Below are positions 1 through 5,588 of a stretch of DNA of 5,588 bases, piece by piece. Source of the stretch: Methanobacteriota archaeon (GTDB lineage: Archaea > Thermoplasmatota > Poseidoniia > Poseidoniales > Poseidoniaceae). The translations under genes and the position numbers were made by a program. Each line of letters begins with the position of its first letter. Position 1 is the stretch's first letter. Where the stretch lies: contig PBUZ01000052.1 of assembly GCA_002728035.1 (NCBI GenBank), positions 17,299-22,886 on the forward strand, read 5' to 3'. The notes below the pieces were generated by a model. It worked only from the letters and a program-made list of their open reading frames with translations. It did not search any database and was not told where the DNA came from.

Positions 1-242
1 AGTAACTTTGGCTCAGCGAGAAGCAGCGCCGCGATGTCTTCGGCAGATGTCAGGCTCGCCATTACTTCGCGGCCTGCATCCTTCTTTCGCACAATGCCGT
101 CAAGACCAGCCAGAAGTGCGATGTCATCCTTGACGATGCCGTTCTCGAGGTATCGATGAACTTCCACTTCAACGCCTTTCGATTCAAGCAGTGCCAGGGC
201 TTGACGGGATTTTGAGCATCGTGGGTTGTGGTAGAGTCGCAT
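1..242 (-). CDS. ArsC/YfgD-family (arsenate reductase-like) protein, 3' end cut by window
   Basis: Translating the minus strand from the ATG at 242 gives 80 residues that run off the left edge, so only the N-terminal part is present. It starts MRLYHNPRCSKSRQAL, which contains the HX3CX3R active-site motif of thioredoxin-fold ArsC proteins (His5, Cys9, Arg13). YLEN at 31-34 and Arg52 in VRKK fall where E. coli ArsC and YfgD have YLE and Arg60. Family members either reduce arsenate with a thiol partner or, like YfgD, have no proven substrate, so arsenate reduction here is only a possibility. The start at 242 is preferred because family members begin two or three residues before YHNP. An in-frame ATG at 332 overlaps the rqcH stop as ATGA and would add 30 residues that look unlike protein of this family. 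No good ribosome binding site precedes 242. Its position suggests it is the last visible gene of the minus-strand run. Confidence 0.85.
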   Translation of the reverse strand, partial: MRLYHNPRCSKSRQALALLESKGVEVEVHRYLENGIVKDDIALLAGLDGIVRKKDAGREVMASLTSAEDIAALLLAEPKL

Positions 243-328
243 AGGTCTCGGACAACGACCTCTGTGATGAACCCATGCATGGGCATTGGACGGCGACGGG
301 TGCTGATGAAGCAGCCACGCCGACGTCC

Positions 329-2491
329 TCATTCCTCTTCGGCTTGTTTTGGTGGGTGAAGAAGACCCTGTTCTTCGAGGACGTCGCATGCTCCGGGCAA
401 GACGGCGAGGAGGTCGTCGGTTGACATCCCTGTGTTTTTGTATATCTTGTTTGCGAGGTGTTCTTTCTTGGTCAATCCTGGTGAAAGAATGGCGTACCTT
501 GGGCACATGGATTGGATATGACCAGGTGTTCCAGTCACCATCAGCGGTACACCGTTGATGGCGATGATGCCAATACCAAGTCGAACATCCATGTCCTTGT
601 ACCATGTGCGTTGCCCTCGTATGACAAACGCACCTTTGCCGACAAATTCACCGGTTTGAGCGGATTTTGAAACTTGGGCAGGTTTGACGCTGTAGACCGT
701 TCCATGGGCCCCCCCGCCGTTCCATGCTCTGCTCCAACACAGAGCGAGTGTTGCTGCTTGCTGCAACTTCGCTTCGTCGAGTTCATCGTTTGGGAGTTTA
801 TCGACCAATTTGAAGGCTGGAATGTCGGATGGTAGGTGCGCAGGCCTTCGTTCTTCGAGGACAAAGCCTTGCATGGACCGTAGGCTGCAGGAGGGGGCAC
901 CATGCAGGTCTGCGTGAAGGTACATGTCGTTTCCAGAGAGATGCTTTTTCACCACCGAGTCGTTGCCTTTTGCATCTTTGCCGCCTACCAATAAATGGCC
1001 ACCTTCGACCATGCCCCACCGGTGCTGTTCGAACCACATTCGTTTGCTCCGCTTGAGGCGGTTGAGTTTCCCACTGGCCTTTTGCTTCGCCTCGTTTTTT
1101 CGGGCGCGTTTTAACTTTCGTTCCGTTTCTTCCAGGGCCTGAACGGCACCGGAGGTCTTGTTTTTCTGCTTTCGAGCAGCCTCAAAATACCGTTGTGCGT
1201 TCTGATGCACGCTGGCGTCCAGTTGAAGCACCACTTGCAATCCCTTTGCAGCACCCTCTTCATCGGGCAAAAGGGCGGTGATTTCACGTTCTGCAGGCGA
1301 TACAGCCGTGATCCAAGGGATGTCTTTGACGGCTTTTTTGACCGTTTTCCACCCGTCCCGCTCGACCGCTTCGTTGGTCTGTTGAAGCAGTCCTTCAACA
1401 TGAGACCAGTGTTCTTGGATGGCGTGACCTAGCCGTTGTTGCTTTTCGATCTTGACGGAAAACCCTTCCAAGGCCTTTTCCTGCTGCGCCTTTCTTCGTT
1501 CAAGTCGCTCAACTTCGGTGGATTGACCTCGTCCTGGTCCAGCCTGTTCAAAGCGTTCTTCTTCTCGACGTTGGAGTGCGTGAGCGTCGTGCGAACCCTT
1601 CCAAACATCGATGCATTCGCAAAGTGAAGAATAACTTACATAGGGCATATCGGCATGTTGAGGGAGAAGAATGGGGGTCGCCTCGACCGCACGTTCGGAC
1701 AACCATTTCTCTTGGTGGCTGGCGTCCATTGCATCGAGCTTTGTTTTCCAGTCATCGCCATCGTCGTCGCCGAATCGGAGGATCAAGTGGCTTTCTTGCG
1801 TTTCTTCCAACGCTTTGAGGAGCGATTGCAGTGCATCAAACACACCTGCATGGTCGGCATCCGAAGGCGCTGAATTGGGTTCAAGTCCAGCCAGCGAACA
1901 CACGGCATTGGCATGGGTTGCGCCGAGGTTGATCTTACCTCCAAGTGTGGAGACCAAGTCGCGGTCGGATTCGTTGAGAATGGAAGCGAGGTCGGCTTCA
2001 GAAAGGTTGTACGGATTCGCAGCAGGCGGAGGTGGTGTGTATTCCACCCCCTTCTTGAGAGTCCTGCCAGCATAGGATGCATGTGTGAGGGGTTGAACGA
2101 TCACACCGTCTTGATCAACGAGGATGATGTTTCCATCGCGAAACACCTCAACATACAACGTCCGTTCACCGTCTTTTGTGTCAAAGGAGAACGCTAAGAC
2201 ACGGTCAAAACCAACCTGCTCAACACCTGTCAGCCGTGCGTTTCGAAGGTGCTTTCGCAGCACCATCGCAAACGGTGGTGGCGTCATTGGCATCGGGCGG
2301 TCGCGTTGAGAGGTGTAAATGCGCTCACCACGCACGAAGACGAGGTCACGTTGCTCACCACCTTTGGGGTTGATTCTCAGAACGATTTGTTCGTAATGCG
2401 GCATGTAGGCCTTCTTGACATAGGCCCCTTTCATGGTGTCCAACTCTCGAGCCATTGCTCGAATGTCAAACCCAGACATGGCCTTCTTCAT
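329..2491 (-). CDS. rqcH: RqcH / Rqc2-NEMF family ribosome quality control factor (NFACT protein)
   Basis: This 720-residue protein is a full-length archaeal-type NFACT protein. The family binds peptidyl-tRNA-obstructed large ribosomal subunits after ribosome splitting and, in characterised members, recruits tRNA to add C-terminal tails (alanine in Bacillus RqcH) that mark the nascent chain for degradation. The NFACT-N domain opens the protein (MSGFDIRAMARELD near residues 5-18; FAMVLRKHLRNARL at 74-87). Asp96-Arg97 in VGFDR match the Asp-Arg pair needed for tailing in Bacillus. Long charged helices at about 305-355 and 430-485 form the predicted coiled-coil arms. The NFACT-R domain begins near WFEQHRW (486) and includes LLVGGKDAKGND and DMYLHADLHGAPS; GAFVIRGQRTW (620-630) is the C-terminal element shared with NEMF. 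An acidic loop lies at 241-247 (GDDDGDD). The start at 2491 is supported by GGTGAG just upstream; Met5 is an alternative. The gene lies 66 nt after the oxidoreductase with no clear promoter between them. Confidence 0.95.
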   Translation of the reverse strand: MKKAMSGFDIRAMARELDTMKGAYVKKAYMPHYEQIVLRINPKGGEQRDLVFVRGERIYTSQRDRPMPMTPPPFAMVLRKHLRNARLTGVEQVGFDRVLAFSFDTKDGERTLYVEVFRDGNIILVDQDGVIVQPLTHASYAGRTLKKGVEYTPPPPAANPYNLSEADLASILNESDRDLVSTLGGKINLGATHANAVCSLAGLEPNSAPSDADHAGVFDALQSLLKALEETQESHLILRFGDDDGDDWKTKLDAMDASHQEKWLSERAVEATPILLPQHADMPYVSYSSLCECIDVWKGSHDAHALQRREEERFEQAGPGRGQSTEVERLERRKAQQEKALEGFSVKIEKQQRLGHAIQEHWSHVEGLLQQTNEAVERDGWKTVKKAVKDIPWITAVSPAEREITALLPDEEGAAKGLQVVLQLDASVHQNAQRYFEAARKQKNKTSGAVQALEETERKLKRARKNEAKQKASGKLNRLKRSKRMWFEQHRWGMVEGGHLLVGGKDAKGNDSVVKKHLSGNDMYLHADLHGAPSCSLRSMQGFVLEERRPAHLPSDIPAFKLVDKLPNDELDEAKLQQAATLALCWSRAWNGGGAHGTVYSVKPAQVSKSAQTGEFVGKGAFVIRGQRTWYKDMDVRLGIGIIAINGVPLMVTGTPGHIQSMCPRYAILSPGLTKKEHLANKIYKNTGMSTDDLLAVLPGACDVLEEQGLLHPPKQAEEE

Positions 2492-2494
2492 GCA

Positions 2495-2500
2495 CTCACC
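2495..2500 (-). promoter_or_regulatory. Ribosome binding site of rqcH (GGTGAG)
   Basis: On the minus strand GGTGAG lies directly before TGC-ATG. GGTGA matches the UCACC part of an archaeal 16S rRNA 3' end, and a pairing at that position is expected to lie close to the start codon, as here. It supports Met1 at 2491 over Met5 and suggests internal initiation within a polycistronic message. Confidence 0.5.
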
Positions 2501-2557
2501 GTAGATGTTCCAATGCGTGAGATGTGATGAAGGTTTCAGGGCGCAATACCGTGCAAT

Positions 2558-3601
2558 TCATGCTTCCGAGGCGTCACCAACGTCTTCAAACTTCAACAGC
2601 ACCTTGCCGATGTTTTTGGCATCATGGATGTGCTGGTGTGCGAGGTGGACCTCTTCTGCGGGAAACACACGGTCGATGATCGGCTCAAGATGTCCAGATT
2701 GAATACCCTCAATGATGCGCTCAAGTTGTTCTTGCATCACCTTCTCGTCGGTCCATGTTCCCATGTGAACACCAAACACAGCGCGGTTTCGCATCATCAG
2801 ACGGAGCGGGTCGAATTTCGGGGACTTCCGCAGGGCAAACATCGCTTTGAGAAGTGAGCGTTTTGCTGATGGCGCTGCTGCGGACAGTCCGTAGGTGTAG
2901 AGACGCCCACCTTCCGCAAGCGAGGATAGGCTGCGGCGCAGGTGGTCTCCGCCGATGGGGTCGAGAATGTGGTCAACGCCGTTCCCGTTCGTTTCGTTCT
3001 TGATGATCTCAACAAAATCTTCGTTGTGGCGGTCGATGGCTCGGGCGCCGTAATGCTCCAAAATGTGATGCTTTGGTTTGGAAGAGGTGGCCCACACGTT
3101 TTCAACGCCAGCCCACTTGCACAACTGCAAGGCTGCCGTCCCAACACCGCCAGCACCACCGTGGATAAGCACCGAATCATCGGAGGTCATGTGGCCGAGA
3201 TGGTGAAGCATGTGGTGTGCGGTGAGGTAGGTGACCGGCGTTGCAGCAGCGGATTTCAGCGAAAAGCCGTCGGGGAGAGGGATGACGCGCTCCACGGGCG
3301 TGAGGACATAACTGGCTTGCCCACCGTTTCGCATGGCTGCAACAACACGCTGGCCAACGGTCCAGCCAGTAACGCCCTCACCAAGTGCATCCACCACACC
3401 GCTCACTTCGTAACCGGGCGTGAACGGGTACGGTGGACGAGGGTTGTAGAACCCCATCCGCATCAGTAAATCTGCAAAATTGATGCCGGCGTAGGCGACC
3501 TTGATTCGTAACTCGCCTTGGCCGGGTGATGGCACTCCCATCGGTTCTGCGCCGATGCAATTGACGCCACCTGCTTTGCGGATCACCACTCGTTTTCCCA
3601 T
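2558..3601 (-). CDS. Zinc-free quinone oxidoreductase-like MDR protein (VAT1 type)
   Basis: The product is a medium-chain dehydrogenase/reductase of the NAD(P)H:quinone oxidoreductase branch, expected to be a soluble cytosolic NADPH-dependent reductase of quinones or enones; the substrate cannot be read from sequence. With Met at 3601 it has 347 residues. The N-terminal GroES-like domain has INFADLLMRMGFY (about 40-52) and PGYEVSGVV (about 62-70). The Rossmann domain has the nucleotide-binding loop HGGAGGVG (147-154). The catalytic and structural zinc cysteines of alcohol dehydrogenases are absent. RLYTYGLSAAAPSAKRSLL followed by LRLMMRNRAVFGVHMG and IGKVLLK resembles the VAT1 subgroup. The start at 3601 is preferred over an in-frame ATG at 3625: it begins MGKRVVIRKAGG like its relatives, GGTGG lies upstream, and it leaves a 2-nt gap after the previous stop, whereas 3625 would overlap the upstream gene by 22 nt. 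The tight spacing suggests co-transcription with the upstream fusion gene. Confidence 0.92.
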   Translation of the reverse strand: MGKRVVIRKAGGVNCIGAEPMGVPSPGQGELRIKVAYAGINFADLLMRMGFYNPRPPYPFTPGYEVSGVVDALGEGVTGWTVGQRVVAAMRNGGQASYVLTPVERVIPLPDGFSLKSAAATPVTYLTAHHMLHHLGHMTSDDSVLIHGGAGGVGTAALQLCKWAGVENVWATSSKPKHHILEHYGARAIDRHNEDFVEIIKNETNGNGVDHILDPIGGDHLRRSLSSLAEGGRLYTYGLSAAAPSAKRSLLKAMFALRKSPKFDPLRLMMRNRAVFGVHMGTWTDEKVMQEQLERIIEGIQSGHLEPIIDRVFPAEEVHLAHQHIHDAKNIGKVLLKFEDVGDASEA

Positions 3602-3603
3602 CT

Positions 3604-5115
3604 CTATTCCACCACGTTCGTCCATCCATCGGATGTTTCCACCACCGCTCCATCGGCCTTGAGGGCAAGAAGGTGGGAGAGTGTTTGGTCCACGGCCAAA
3701 CCTGGATGTGCATCCGGCGTGTCTTGGTAGGCTTGCTTTGCGATGTCAATCAAACGGTTCAAACCGCCTCTCACGGCCTCGAGCACCTTCTGATGCCGTC
3801 CGCGACGGTGGTCGATGTAGTGTTGAATCAAACGATTTGGCATGGCAACAACAGGTCCGTGGCTCGGGAACACCAGATGCGGCCTCAACGCCTGCAAGCG
3901 TTCGAGTTGGGCGAGGTATTCGTTCATGTCGCCAGTGCCAGGAGGAATGAGGATGGTACCGATTCCAGCGAGCATGTCGCCTGCGACAAGTCCAGCCTCG
4001 CTCAACAGACAGACATGACCGGGATGATGCCCTGGGGTGATGAGCACCTCCCATCGCTGTGCACCCAATTCGAGGATGTCGCCGTCGTTGAGGATTCGAT
4101 CGCATTTCACGCTGCTCGCGGTGTGATGGCTGCCCCAAATCGGACAATCAAAGGCTTCCCTGAGCAGGGACATGTCCGCCAGATGGTCGCTGTGGCTGTG
4201 GGTGAACACCACCGCTTCGAGTTGACCGTTGTGTCGCTCAACGGCCGTGGCAAGAGCCTCCATGTCTTCCCGCATTCGAATGGCAGGGTCGACCAACACA
4301 AATGCACCTTCAGGGTCGCCGACCAGATAGGCGTTGGTGTGGTCCGCAGGTGGTAACGTGGCGGTCTTGATGGGGACGACTTCAACACCGTGCGCGAACA
4401 AAATTGAACGGCGACCGGGCAACCGACTTGCAATGTCTTGTGATGCTGCGTTCATGTCACGCCCGCAGCGCTCGAGTGTGCGCTCAATCTCCATGAGAAG
4501 CGTGACCACGGGCGGTGCAACCTTGATTTCATGGGCTTTCCAGCGAGCCAGAATTTCGTTGGGTTGAGCCCACATGACTTCTGTGAATTCTGTCTGTGGC
4601 TCAAGGTCAATCGTTGGAACCTCGGCCCAGTCGCCGACATGGAGGTGAAGAAAGGCATTGTCAAATTGAACCGGTCCGAAGGGGGGTGTGATACGATGAC
4701 TCAGCGTTCGAATGTTCGCCCGCTCAACGGGGAAAGCACCACGCTGCGCAAGAGGCAACCATGTCTTCTTGTCATCGACGACGGCGAGGCGCGCTTCAAC
4801 GGGCATGCTGACCACGCCGTCCCCTTTTGGAACCAACCCCAATTCTTCACTCATCTCCCGTAGAATGCAGGCGATGGAAGCTGCTTCAGGTCCAGCGAGT
4901 TCCTCAAGCGCTTCGACAGCAGCACGGTCTACCGAAGAGACACCGCCTCCGGGAAAGGCCCAGTAGTTGGGAAAGGCGCGCATGGTTTTTGACCGCAGTC
5001 CAAGCAACACCTCAACCCCGTGCGGACCGTCTCTCGTGAGGGTCATCGTCGCTGTTGGCCGTGGTGCTCCTCGTGTTGGGACGTTGAGGTTCACGCCATG
5101 CGGGACCTCACTCAT
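3604..5115 (-). CDS. Nudix hydrolase (NUDT19-like) fused to LACTB2-like metallo-beta-lactamase with winged-helix tail
   Basis: This 503-residue protein joins two hydrolase domains. Residues about 18-210 form a Nudix domain: RPTATMTLTRDGPHGVEVLL, then NYWAFPGGGV, then REMSEELGLV (86-95) with the metal-binding REXXEE core. About 27 residues separate the glycines from the RE, more than the canonical box allows; the same kind of insertion occurs in NUDT19/RP2-type proteins, where NUDT19 cleaves CoA diphosphates. Residues about 240-425 form an MBL domain with metal ligands His306, His308, Asp310, His311 (THSHSDH), His363 (TPGHHPGH), Asp380 (AGDML) and His419 (FPSHGP). The IDHRRGRHQKVL helix and later LAVDQTLSHLLALKADGAV resemble the winged-helix tail of LACTB2, a human endoribonuclease. 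All key residues of both domains look intact, so both are probably active; the substrates are unknown. No signal peptide is seen. It is the first gene of the minus-strand run, and a G-rich stretch precedes the ATG. Confidence 0.92.
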   Translation of the reverse strand: MSEVPHGVNLNVPTRGAPRPTATMTLTRDGPHGVEVLLGLRSKTMRAFPNYWAFPGGGVSSVDRAAVEALEELAGPEAASIACILREMSEELGLVPKGDGVVSMPVEARLAVVDDKKTWLPLAQRGAFPVERANIRTLSHRITPPFGPVQFDNAFLHLHVGDWAEVPTIDLEPQTEFTEVMWAQPNEILARWKAHEIKVAPPVVTLLMEIERTLERCGRDMNAASQDIASRLPGRRSILFAHGVEVVPIKTATLPPADHTNAYLVGDPEGAFVLVDPAIRMREDMEALATAVERHNGQLEAVVFTHSHSDHLADMSLLREAFDCPIWGSHHTASSVKCDRILNDGDILELGAQRWEVLITPGHHPGHVCLLSEAGLVAGDMLAGIGTILIPPGTGDMNEYLAQLERLQALRPHLVFPSHGPVVAMPNRLIQHYIDHRRGRHQKVLEAVRGGLNRLIDIAKQAYQDTPDAHPGLAVDQTLSHLLALKADGAVVETSDGWTNVVE

Positions 5116-5142
5116 GAGCCCCCCTGGCGCATCGTGCTTTCA

Positions 5143-5156
5143 AAGTCTTGTGACTT
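5143..5156. repeat. Short inverted repeat in the divergent promoter region (AAGTC-N4-GACTT)
   Basis: AAGTC (5143-5147) and GACTT (5152-5156) are perfect inverted arms around TTGT. They lie 28-41 bases upstream of the Nudix-MBL start, about where a core archaeal promoter would be. The overlapping CTTTCAAAG (5138-5146) is another small palindrome. The arms could be an operator, but five-base arms also arise by chance. Confidence 0.25.
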
Positions 5157-5197
5157 CCTTCGTTGTTCGATGGAGATTGCTGTTGGCTCCGAGGGGT

Positions 5198-5207
5198 TGA
5201 AATAAAC
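5198..5207 (+). promoter_or_regulatory. Candidate TATA box for the 64-codon gene
   Basis: TGAAATAAAC is the most A/T-rich stretch in the 111-bp divergent intergenic region. Its centre is about 25 bases before the ATG at 5227, which fits an archaeal TATA box driving a leaderless or nearly leaderless transcript. No Shine-Dalgarno sequence precedes the ATG (GGGCTTGGTATC), which also fits leaderless initiation. The match to a TATA consensus is only moderate. Confidence 0.4.
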
Positions 5208-5226
5208 GGGAATCGGGCTTGGTATC

Positions 5227-5421
5227 ATGGCCCATGATTCGGTTGAGGAACACCTCGCGGAATTAGCGGATTTGGTTGCCCAGGCCGAAGAAATGGGCAT
5301 TGACCTGTGGCCGGAAACCAAACCAGCACGTCCGTGGGCCAAGTACGCACTTGCGTCATTTATGATCATCATGATGCTGTCCTGGGTCTCAAAGGTGCTC
5401 TTTCGATTTGCCACCGTATAG
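5227..5421 (+). CDS. Small single-pass membrane protein, function unknown
   Basis: The 64-codon frame encodes a protein I do not recognise. Residues 4-24 (DSVEEHLAELADLVAQAEEM) have a heptad-like spacing of Leu, Ala and Val with many Glu/Asp and should form an acidic amphipathic helix. A Pro/Trp-containing linker (DLWPETKPARPW, 27-37) leads to one hydrophobic segment (about 41-59, ALASFMIIMMLSWVSKVLF), followed by a short RFATV tail. The layout suggests a tail-anchored or single-pass protein whose soluble helix binds a partner. It is probably real: it has clear domain order, a plausible TATA box at the right distance, and sits in a divergent arrangement with the Nudix-MBL gene. The overlapping minus-strand frame shows no such organisation. 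tRNA-Gln lies 52 nt downstream on the same strand with no terminator between, so the two could share a transcript. Confidence 0.7.
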   Translation: MAHDSVEEHLAELADLVAQAEEMGIDLWPETKPARPWAKYALASFMIIMMLSWVSKVLFRFATV

Positions 5422-5473
5422 GCCTCTTATCGGACCGTTGAATTGAAGAAGGCGACAGCTTTCGCACGACCAC

Positions 5474-5549
5474 AGTCCCTTAGTGTAGCGGTCCATCATG
5501 GAGGATTCTGGTTCCTCCGACCTCGGTTCAAATCCGGGAGGGACTACCA
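5474..5549 (+). tRNA. tRNA-Gln (anticodon CUG), with encoded CCA
   Basis: A complete cloverleaf can be drawn. The acceptor arms AGTCCCT (5474-5480) and AGGGACT (5539-5545) pair over 7 bp, followed by discriminator A5546 and genomic CCA (5547-5549). The D arm has three pairs plus a T-T mismatch, with the conserved A14, GG (18-19) and A21. The anticodon stem GAGGA/TCCTC (5501-5505/5513-5517) encloses TTCTGGT, giving anticodon CTG at 5508-5510 with G37, which reads CAG codons. The variable loop has four bases. The T stem CTCGG/CCGGG has one G-T pair and encloses TTCAAAT. The A1-U72 pair is typical of archaeal tRNA-Gln, where Gln-tRNA is usually made by GatDE transamidation. No intron is present. 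A weak A/T-rich TTGAATTGAA (5438-5447), about 30 bases upstream, could be its own TATA box. Confidence 0.95.
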
Positions 5550-5563
5550 AATCACTGGTAATC

Positions 5564-5580
5564 TTGGTATTTTTTGCCAA
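5564..5580 (+). terminator. T-tract terminator of tRNA-Gln, within a small hairpin
   Basis: Six consecutive T residues (5570-5575) begin 21 bases after the tRNA CCA, and archaeal RNA polymerase terminates at oligo-T tracts. The tract forms the loop of a short hairpin in which TTGGTA (5564-5569) pairs with TGCCAA (5575-5580) through one G-U pair. The T tract is the stronger part of the evidence. Confidence 0.5.
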
Positions 5581-5588
5581 AATATTCA

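Noticed and set aside
62..286. Minus-strand 74-codon frame starting MPMHGFITEV
   Set aside because: It overlaps the ArsC-like gene in another frame and lacks recognisable structure, whereas the ArsC frame has the HX3CX3R motif.
2942..3469. Plus-strand 175-codon frame
   Set aside because: It is a shadow of the quinone oxidoreductase gene, whose Rossmann motif lies in the same interval.
3673..4356. Plus-strand 227-codon frame
   Set aside because: It is a shadow of the Nudix-MBL gene; the minus-strand frame has all the MBL motifs and the plus frame has no recognisable domain.
5112..5414. Minus-strand 100-codon frame overlapping the divergent region and the microprotein
   Set aside because: It overlaps the start of the Nudix-MBL gene and the promoter region and shows no domain-like organisation; the plus-strand 64-codon frame has a clear helix-linker-membrane layout.
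5389..5580. Minus-strand 63-codon frame over the tRNA
   Set aside because: It is the antisense of tRNA-Gln; the VPPGFEPRSEEPESS-type string is a well-known spurious translation of tRNA complements.
1..5588. CRISPR array, insertion sequence, toxin-antitoxin or defence island
   Set aside because: No spaced direct repeats, transposase or integrase motifs, or defence-type domains are visible; the window looks like ordinary chromosomal housekeeping sequence.

Overview
The window most likely comes from an archaeon, probably a mesophilic Thermoplasmatota/Marine Group II-like euryarchaeon; the phylum is inference. The archaeal call rests on three things: a long archaeal-type RqcH/NFACT protein, a tRNA-Gln with an A1-U72 first pair and an encoded CCA, and a GGTGA-type ribosome binding site close to a start codon. 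Base composition looks moderately GC-rich and coding density is high.

Layout. Almost the whole window (5115 down to 1) is one minus-strand gene run. In transcription order it holds a 503-residue fusion of a NUDT19-like Nudix domain with a LACTB2-like metallo-beta-lactamase; a zinc-free quinone oxidoreductase-like protein of the VAT1 type, 2 nt downstream; the ribosome-quality-control factor RqcH, 66 nt further on; and the first 80 residues of an ArsC/YfgD-like reductase, which runs off the left edge and has no entry among complete ORFs because it is cut. A 111-bp divergent intergenic region (5116-5226) separates this run from the plus strand. The plus strand carries a 64-codon single-pass membrane microprotein (5227-5421), then tRNA-Gln(CUG) (5474-5549) followed by a T6 tract and small hairpins.

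How the genes may relate. The tight spacing suggests co-transcription of the Nudix-MBL fusion, the oxidoreductase and rqcH. RqcH acts on stalled large ribosomal subunits. The MBL half of the fusion resembles LACTB2, a family with known endoribonuclease activity, so an RNA or translation theme is possible but unproven. The oxidoreductase and ArsC-like protein suggest redox or detoxification roles. No mobile element, CRISPR array or defence system is visible, and no stretch over 300 bases lacks a gene. The items most worth a second look are the fusion protein and the membrane microprotein beside tRNA-Gln.
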